This document shows, piece by piece, positions 56,900 to 64,000 of a stretch of DNA of 64,000 bases. Source of the stretch: Conus ventricosus (Eukaryota; Mollusca; Gastropoda; Neogastropoda; Conidae); the NCBI GenBank assembly GCA_018398815.1, contig CM031595.1, positions 139,970,170 through 140,034,169 of the forward strand. The letters run 5' to 3'. Each line of letters starts with the position of its first letter. Position 1 is the stretch's first letter. The notes under the pieces are model-generated. The model saw only the letters and a list, made by a program, of their open reading frames with translations. It was not told where the DNA came from and did no database searches. The translations under genes and the position numbers were made by a program.

Positions 56900-58238
56900 C
56901 CTGCCACCTTGAAAAAGTAAAGCCTCCGGGCTCATTTCATCCAGCAGATGGGAGGGATAGTGTGTCTCACCTGGCATCCAAGAGTGACCAGACCTCTAGG
57001 GTTTCTTCTGGTAGAACTGTTGCGTTTCTGTTCCCCAGGAACTTCTTTGATGGCCGTAGTGTTGCTGTCTCTGGCCTAAAAAGGACCCTTTTTCTTTGTT
57101 GTTGGGTTTTTGCCATGGTCTGTTACGTTGTCTGTTGTCATAACGACTTGGGCCGCACCATGTGACAGTCTGTCCGCTCTTTGATCTCCTTGATGGAAGC
57201 AGTCCCGATGTCCCAAAAGAGCTGACCAGTAAATGGGAACACTCTCACTGCACAATCCTGTCAGCTGTCTGGGGGGATGGGGGGCGCAGGACCGTCTGCG
57301 TTTTACTGACAGCTCGGACATGCATGACCACAAGGCCAGAGCATCAGCGTTCTGATCAGTGACCGAGGCCCTTTTATGTCTGCATCAGTCAACTTTTTCT
57401 TGCTATATGCTTTGAGTATAGCCTGAGTGCTCTGGCCGTGCTGCTGTGGCTTTGACAATGGCTCTCTGCACTGAAGCCATCTTAAAAATCAGCCTGTTTG
57501 ACAGTGGCTGGCAATCCTTCCAGATTTCTGTATTCACTTTGGGCACCTGAAGCTTGGGCAGTTGTCTGGGCGTTGGTATTTATCAAGCCTTTCTTAAATT
57601 TGTTTCAGAAGCCCCTGTGAAATCTTTTATTAATGATCTCAGCTTGAGTCAGCACTTTGTCAGCTGTTTTCTCTTTATTTTCCAAGTCTTGTTCTATCTC
57701 CTTTAACAAGTCATCATCTGACAATCAAGGGAAATAGTATCCACAGCATCATCATAGATTTCTCCATCTGACGATGACTCAGAGTCCTCATTGCTCAGAT
57801 GGCATTAGCAGTTTTTTTAACCGGCTGTTCACCTTTCGTGCGCCTGTTTCTCGCCACGGTCGGCCAGACCCAGTTTTTTTCTCCCTCCTCATCAGAGAGA
57901 GAATCGCGCCGTCTCCTTAGTGCCACGCCCGGGGCCTGAGATGTGATCCGGTCTTTTTCCGAAGTTTTTTGGCGGTCAAACAGCTTGTGAATAGCCTCTT
58001 CCAGTCTAGAAAATCTGTCATCCATTTGACTGATGCGAGCATGAAGCCTCTCGACTTTATCTTCCTTATCTATAGGTGCGACTCTTGCTCCTGTGCCCCT
58101 GAATGACTGGCCATGCTTAGCTTGGGTTATATCTTGAGCATGTACCGCACACAGGCGGAATGGTACTGCCAAATCGCACCAGGCGAACAGGAGAGTTGTA
58201 TATCGCACACAGGCAAACAGGATAACTGTATATCGCAC
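56900..58238 (-). pseudogene. DIRS-A gag-like ORF, copy 2
   Basis: The clean 57795-58238 frame shows the coiled coil VERLHARISQMDDRFSRLEE and a basic part RRRDSLSDEEGEKNWVWPTV. The downstream part is broken. Confidence 0.65.
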
Positions 58239-58275
58239 ACAGGCGAATTAAGGTACAGCCGCACACAGGCGAAAG
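58142..58275 (-). repeat. About 30-bp tandem repeat in DIRS-A leader, copy 2
   Basis: Five units are built around (AT)CGCACACAGGCGAA, spaced 27-31 bases. Confidence 0.85.
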
Positions 58276-59131
58276 TTATGAACTATACTCTAAACTGTAT
58301 GGTCATATGATGCATGCAACACAGGCGTGGGCTTCTCTCAGAGAAGTTATTATACCCAATTAATTCAATCCAATTATACACGTACACCACTTTTTACGCT
58401 GCCAAGATCTACTCGTGAATGAAAAAAGGGGTTGCCACTCACCTTCAAGTTCTTGTGTACTTTGCACACTGGCCTCTTTTACTTGTACTTACTTTATCAT
58501 TCATTCATGTAGGCTACCTACACATGCTCACACATCCGTTGCCTGCAAACGCCAGCGTCCAATTGCCTGCAACGCTGTGCGCGCCAATACTCAACGTAGC
58601 TTCCCTTCCGGGAGCAATAGGCGAGTGATAATTTTACATGGGAAAATGTTATCATCATGCAGTTACATGATGGTGCTTAGATACGTCCTGAAAAAAAAGG
58701 AAACGCATTTTTCCTACAAGAAGTAGTTTTTTGTTATACTTTCATCATGACTGAACAAGTGCCTTTTTCCGATCTGGCGTACCTAACATTTCGATGGGAG
58801 AGAGTGGAGCTAACTCGAACCTACTAATCCATGTACTCAGAGTGATCTCCTTGTAAGGTTTACTTCTCCCAGTTCATGTTAGTTTTCTCACACTTGTACA
58901 GAGTGAGAATGTGAGAGGCAGTCCTATTGTTTGTACAGGTAAGTACATTATCAATTTAGAATAGGCAGAAAAACATGCTCATTGGTACCTGACCTCCAGT
59001 GATGTATTGGGAGTAAAGTGTTAAGATATTTCATAAGTTGATAAATAAGAAAAGCATCTTGTTCAGAATCATTAAATGGGAAAGGAATATGTGTAAAAGA
59101 AAAAGTCTTAACACATTTTTATCTTCTGCAG

Positions 59132-59419
59132 CCATTCTCCACCTGTCGCATCGGCTCTCCAAGCCCGCACCACCTCACTGAATCCCATTCCGAGAACAAC
59201 TTAAAAACGGACCAAAGGAAAGTTTCTCCTCTTAAAGCCTTGTTTGGAGGCGTGGCCAAGACAGCCACTCCTGTACCTGCTGTGGGTGTCACAGTTTTGT
59301 CAACGGGCACTCAAGATGACTACTGGGGACCACCGATTACCATACATGGGCGTATGTCGACAGTGTGCGTTCTCAGTGAGTGGTTCAGGCAGCCCAGTTC
59401 AGAGCCCTTTATATGTCAG
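59132..59419 (+). CDS. NBEAL: NBEAL exon Q, end of ConA-like domain, copy 2
   Basis: Behind ATCTTCTGCAG, it reads PFSTCRIGSPSPHHLTESHS, then FGGVAKTATPVPAVGVTVLS, then DDYWGPPITIHGRMSTVCVL. A one-base change near 59375 moves the last part to the frame VQAAQFRALYMSG, which joins exon R (PNDITVF) in the expected phase at TCAG/GTGTGC. The QAAQ.RALY..GPND signature is typical of NBEAL proteins. Confidence 0.87.
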
Positions 59420-60319
59420 GTGTGCACATTTACAAGTTTTTTTCTTTGCGAAAGGGCTTGAATATACCAGATAATAACATAAACGATCATTTACATGTAT
59501 CTTTAGTTTCACCATGTCATTTAGAAAGATGTGTATTTTTTCAGGCTGCTGTATTTCTGGAATTTTCTTGTTTTGATAACTTGTAGATCAGAACGGCATG
59601 TATAGCTTTTGCCTGCGGAGCTGACTTGAGTTTGAACTGCTTGTGGCGGTGGATTTTTTTTTTACCTCAAAAACCTTCTCTGTCTGCCCTGCAGTAAATG
59701 GGTACCTGATTCATTTCAGGGAGGGTTGAAGGCTATGGAAGGAGAGGGAAATGGGTTTTCGTCTTCATCATCCCATGCTGTAGACACAGTGAAGCTTGAC
59801 AGTTCACTGCCCATTACCAGTAGACTTGGGAACTTTGACCTTTAAGAATGCTGACTTTGATTAGGGAATTCTGTCATCAATATTGTCCATTACCTTAGGA
59901 CAAAGGAGTGCTGTGACAGATGATTTGTAATTCACGGACTTTATGTTTCACTGTCATACACAGTAGGGTAGAGGCATTATAACCTGTCCAGTCTGTAGCT
60001 GGGGAAGGCATTGTTTATGTTTTATTTTGCTGTTTTTTCACGTCATTATAGATTTGAAGCACATAGCCCACAACTGAAATTTTGGCTGATACTAAGTATT
60101 TGCAGGGTCTAGCTTTGGGTAAGCCTTTCGCGTATATACGCGATTCATAGACCCCCATACGCCGATTCGATTGAGCGACGCCGAAATCGTTTTTATCGCG
60201 AAAAAAAAAATTCGCATCCGGCGCGCTTCTTATTCGGTACGCTGTCGCCTATTCCAAATCGGTCGGGTTCCCCGCCATCTTTGTACATTTTCCCCTTGTT
60301 AATTACAGCAGCGAGTATC

Positions 60320-60592
60320 ATGGCGCGAAGAGTCGATGTTTTTCAACGCGGAAACCCGTTTTTGACCAAGGATGCCGCTACCAATGGAGATGGGACTGGC
60401 TTGATGCCGATTTTGTCATTTTCGACGACGACGGAAATGAAAAGAGCAAGTGCCAAAATGGGGAATTTTCAGGAAACTGACTTGTGCGGCAAGGCCCCTT
60501 GCACGTTGTGCGATAAGGAGATCGCGTACTCAAACAAAGGTTTCGTTGCGCTGAAAAAAAACCCCTGCGGAAAGGGGGTGAAGAACAAGTGG
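60320..60592 (+). pseudogene. BED-like zinc-finger exon, copy 2
   Basis: It starts MARRVDVFQRGNPFLTKDAA. The finger itself (CTLCDKEIAYSNKGFVALK) is in two frames because of indels. Confidence 0.55.
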
Positions 60593-60609
60593 AGATGGGG
60601 AAGGCTTCC

Positions 60610-60615
60610 CTCCCC

Positions 60616-60659
<44 letters not shown>

Positions 60660-61025
60660 TGTGCCGCTTACTCGTCTCCTCCCCCTTTCCCACCCCCCCC
60701 CCCTCCTCTCTCTTGATGCTTACTCCTCTCCTTATCACCCACCCCCCCCCCCCCCCCCCCCACCCCAGTTCACCAAACCCTCACGCTCCCATCCTTTTGC
60801 GCATCATGTGGTCTGGCTGTTCAAAGCGCCTGCAAGCGACTCCCCCTTTGGTATTGTAAAAAGAGGAGGGGGGTTGGTGTGTGTGTGTGTGCTGTCGTAA
60901 CAGCCTCTCTCTCTTCACCTTCCCCTACTCCCCTTCCCTCTCTTCTCCCTCCCTCCATCCCTTCCCCTCTCTCTCTCTCCCCCCCCCCCCCCCCCTCCCT
61001 CCTTTCCTCTCTCTCTCTCTCTTTC
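60610..61025. repeat. Poly-C and CT-rich tracts, copy 2
   Basis: The first C run is about 40 bases (near 60619-60659), longer than in copy 1. Further C runs and CT-rich sequence follow. Confidence 0.9.
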
Positions 61026-61080
61026 TCAAAAGCAAAGGACTTGGATGTCATCAGAAATCTCTCTCTCTCTCCCTCTCTCG

Positions 61081-61425
61081 TTTTCACACACACACACACA
61101 CACACACACCACACACACACACACACAAAGTCATTCAAAGAAATCTCTTTTCACACACACACACCCCACACACCACACACACACAGCCATTCATTTTCAC
61201 ACACACACACACACAACACACACACACACCGCCATTCAAAAGAATATATCTCTCATTTTCACACACACACACAGTCATTCAAAAGAATATCTCATTTTCA
61301 CACACACACACACTGTCATTCAAAAGATATATTCTATTTTCACACTCACACACTCACCACACCACACACACACACACAGAGTCATTCAAAAAGAAAATCT
61401 TGATTTTCACACACCACACACACAC
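61081..61425 (+). repeat. Compound (CA)n minisatellite, copy 2
   Basis: Same alternation of CA runs and GTCATTCAAAAGAATAT spacers as in copy 1, with shorter CA runs. Confidence 0.88.
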
Positions 61426-61672
61426 TTTGATTTTCAATTTGATGCCAAAGAGGCATGAAATGCTCTAAAATTTCATAAAATCGTCTTCGCGGGGGCTTGC
61501 CCCGACCACCAGCGGGCACTGCCCCTGGCAACCCGCAGGGCCTGGGCGGCCCTGGACCCCTGCTCATTCAGTTTTTTCGATTTTCAAGTGTCACCCATGA
61601 ATCAGCCTAGGCGGCCCCAGGACTCGGCCGAGTAAGCCTAAATCATTTTTCCAATGCTAGGCTCTGTATTTG

Positions 61673-62646
61673 GTGTTATGTTGAAGGAGGAAATGTTGTG
61701 GGGGAGGGAGCATTTGAAAGAAATTTTCCTACATATATTTGGCCATATATAATTGTATATTGTAATGATATCAGGGCACATGAATATAGGACATCTGCTG
61801 GTGCTGGAGGCTCTCAGGGACATACTGGCTGCGCCAGGATGATGTTTTCATAATGCTTCTTTGGCCCAGTGGCATTGTTCCTGTACTGCTTGTTCTGACT
61901 TAGCACATCCAGTGTCAGCCATTCATAGTTCCAGTACAGCAGTCCACACAGAGCAGTATAATTTGGGTTGTCAAGGGGCGTTCCACCTGATATGACTCTG
62001 CCCTGTTGCAGTCACTTCGGTGGTGTGCAGTTGTCTGTTTTGCTGTTGTTTTTTTTTATCTCCAAGACATGGGTGATAATGTCAGGGATTTATAATGTTG
62101 TTGGTTTTTTTAAAGAGTTGTTTTGCCTAGAAAACAATATTGTTACATTTTCAAAATAATCTTAGGCCTATGTCTCCTTGTAGTTGCGCTGCTAAATCTG
62201 TCAGTGTAATGTTACCAAACAGATTTAAATTTTAATGTTTATCATGGTGAAAATGCATTTTGCTGTTAAAGCGCACAGCAGAGATATATCATAAAGGACA
62301 ACCAGCAGCATGGCAGACTTCTAACTGTGCGCATGTATGCTTCACTCCTTCCATTGTGGGCGGGATCCATTTTCAGATTATAAGCCCGATTCGCTGGATA
62401 GGATGTGGAGGCTTTAGGTTGCATATTTTCCCACTAAACTTGGATATCTGAAATACTTTTCACTGAAGTAAGGCACTGGCCTGGTTACAATACCTCTGCT
62501 CTATTGTACATGATGGAGAACTGTACAAAGCCTCTGACTGGCCAACTATGCAATGTAGCATCATCATGATATCCCTTTCGTGGGACTGTCATAATCCTTC
62601 TCACTCACAGCTTGTAATATTTCATCAAAACACAATTTTCCTTTCG
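61673..62646. other. Intron sequence, no feature seen
   Basis: Counterpart of 26847-27813. AT-rich without recognisable coding or repeat content. Confidence 0.5.
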
Positions 62647-62731
62647 GGGCCAAATGACATCACGGGTGTTCAAAGATGATCCAGATCTTACTGAGCTGTC
62701 AGCGAAACTGGTTGCTCGTTATAGTGCCAAG
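62647..62731 (+). CDS. NBEAL: NBEAL exon R, copy 2 (smeared start)
   Basis: The acceptor reads TTTCGGGG where copy 1 has TTTCAGGG, and CACAGTG reads CACGGGTG. The rest, DDPDLTELSAKLVARYSAK, is open to AAG/GTCAGT. Confidence 0.85.
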
Positions 62732-63337
62732 GTCAGTTCTTTTAGGTTTTTCATTCTTCTTTTTTTTTAATGTTTCTTTGCATGTTGGTGGTAATTTTTG
62801 AGGGAAAGAAAATTCACAAACTTAGACAAAATTTCACTGTATTTCTTCCAGTAGATGAACAGATGGATATTTTCAATAAATTGAAAGAACATGAGTTACT
62901 TTTTTGTATGTATTGTTCTGATGGACCTGTGATTATTATTGGTACGCCAAATTTAGAGGGTGGGAAGGACAGAATTCTTGAAGCAAGTGGGCACATATGC
63001 TCACACTCACACATGCACACACATACTAACACTTGGTCACAAATGGACGTACTCAAGCACACTCTCTCTCTCTGCTCATTCATTTCTCAAAAGGGATGTA
63101 TACATATATCTACATGCACATAAATGCAATCTTCACCTGCACTTGTCTGCAATAGAATACACATCCTCAGACACATGCACTCTGGTAAAGCACAAACAAT
63201 TCGAATAGCACACATTCCAGCTTTACAGAATATTCATCATTGCTTTGGCATGTACCTACAGCCTTTTTTGTTTATGAAACAGCTACTATTGTTACGTGCT
63301 TAAGCACTGAATGATGGATTGATGTTTTGTGAATCAG

Positions 63338-63425
63338 GCATGCAAGGAGCATGTGTGTGCGGACCTGTCCCCCTACCAGAACCATGGGCAGTTCACTGGG
63401 AGAGGTGTGTGGCCCGGACATCAAG
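63338..63425 (+). CDS. NBEAL: NBEAL exon S, copy 2 (two bases lost)
   Basis: It reads ACKEHVCADLSPYQNHGQFT, then loses two G and breaks before GACATCAAG/GTCAGT. Copy 2 has GCG (Ala) where copy 1 has GGG. Confidence 0.87.
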
Positions 63426-64000
63426 GTCAGTTCAAAGTGGCTTTGCTCTTTTCATTTATTCAACCACACTTGAAGAGGGCCGGCATCAGTCATTTTCTAA
63501 GCTTATATTCTAAAGATCATACTGCTCAGAATTTTGGAGACATCCACACCAACCAAAAAAAGCTAAAATGAACACTGATCCATACAGGATGACTCAAACT
63601 CCTGGCCCTAGTGGGGATGACTATTGCTTTCATTTCTTTTTTCTTAGTATTGTGCCAGTGCCACTCTCAAATGGGCTAGGGACTTCAGGTGTGGCTGAGT
63701 AAGAAAAAGCTGTTTTGTGATTCAAAAAGATTCATTTTTCTCACTCCTCCCTTGCTGGAAGGCTCTTTTCTTTGAAGCAAAATAAGTTTTTTTTCATTAT
63801 TAATCATTTAAATACCAGCTTTTTATGTAGCATGTACGTAACTTCCAAATATTTTTTGGCGTCATATACTGTACCATGTCAGACCATAGCATTCAACGGC
63901 AGTTAGCAGCTCTGTCAGGCCGAATTTTATCCGTGGCCAATTAAAAACGTGCTAACCCCCCCTTCACCCAAGAAGTTGCAATTAAATTTTCAAAAGGGGT
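63426..64000. other. Intron sequence; diverges from copy 1 after 63940
   Basis: It matches 28592-29113 up to CCGTGGCCAAT, then continues with unrelated, homopolymer-rich sequence where copy 1 has DIRS-C. Confidence 0.6.

Larger units (their letters stand above)
53641..58634 (-). mobile_element. DIRS-A, copy 2
   Basis: Same insertion as in copy 1 at the same intron position, so it predates the split of the two haplotypes. Left terminus 53641 onward, internal complementary region about 53851-53980, right terminus ending near 58634. The right terminal repeat (ACTCAACGTAGCTTCC, GGGAGCAATAGGCGAGTG) is cleaner than in copy 1. Reading frames are broken. Confidence 0.88.
60103..61666 (+). mobile_element. 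hAT-like element with zinc-finger exon, copy 2
   Basis: Same ends and TATTTG flanks (60097-60102 and 61667-61672) as copy 1. The left end is smeared (AGCTTTGGG for AGCATTG; CGCGTATATACGCG for the palindrome). Confidence 0.65.
32299..63425 (+). other. NBEAL: NBEAL-type BEACH gene, copy 2 (partial)
   Basis: It repeats copy 1 from about 4172 onward with the same exon order, introns and shared transposons. It adds exon H and the DIRS-B insertion. The sequence is cleaner than copy 1 between 32 and 52 kb and noisier between 52.6 and 62 kb. Exons J to S join in consistent phases. Copies 1 and 2 are more likely two haplotypes, or an unmerged overlap, than a true tandem gene duplication, because intronic transposons and microsatellites are shared at the same positions. 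Confidence 0.85.

Noticed and set aside
463..63425. True tandem duplication of the NBEAL gene
   Set aside because: Intronic transposons and satellites are shared position by position and the join is a placeholder gap; haplotype duplication is simpler. Kept open pending read depth.

Overview
The window is animal nuclear DNA: spliced exons with GT/AG borders, introns of about 0.2-7 kb packed with (CA)n/(GT)n tracts, and several eukaryotic transposon classes. No bacterial-type operon, rRNA, tRNA or CRISPR array is visible. The dense CA/GT/CT microsatellites with DIRS and piggyBac elements suggest a mollusc, probably a gastropod. That placement is inference.

Layout. Only one host gene is recognised: the middle part of a neurobeachin-like BEACH-family gene (NBEAL1/2 type) on the + strand. 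It is present twice in the same orientation. Copy 1 runs from 463 to 28591. An exactly 1000-base run of N (31131-32130) follows. Copy 2 (32299-63425) then restarts at the equivalent of about 4172 and repeats the same exons and introns in order. This looks like two uncollapsed haplotypes, or overlapping contigs, placed end to end. In many exons each copy has its own one-base indels and homopolymer smears; where one is broken the other is often open, which points to consensus error more than gene decay. The exons encode the armadillo-like region, the ConA-like (LamG-type) domain and the segment after it. The PH, BEACH and WD40 parts lie outside the window.

Mobile DNA fills the introns. (1) DIRS-A, a minus-strand DIRS1-type tyrosine-recombinase retrotransposon, is in both copies (18957-23903; 53641-58634). 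(2) DIRS-B, a nearly complete plus-strand DIRS1-type element, is only in copy 2 (40317-45941). (3) DIRS-C, GC-rich and cut by the gap, is only in copy 1 (29114-31130). (4) An internally deleted piggyBac with TTAA flanks is in both copies (14998-17582; 49662-52269), and (5) so is a TTAA-flanked MITE. (6) A CAGGG-ended, hAT-like element carrying a BED-like zinc-finger exon and a large compound microsatellite is in both copies (25244-26840; 60103-61666).

The most unusual signal is a 54-bp (18-codon) minisatellite in one NBEAL intron (34096-35070; equivalent 6131-7080). Its unit, and two older decayed units with their TTTCAG acceptors, resemble the start of the exon immediately downstream. A coding exon's 5' end and splice acceptor seem to have seeded the satellite. 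Other differences between the copies are a loss of about 1 kb in copy 1 that removes one coding exon, and different sequence beyond 29113/63941.
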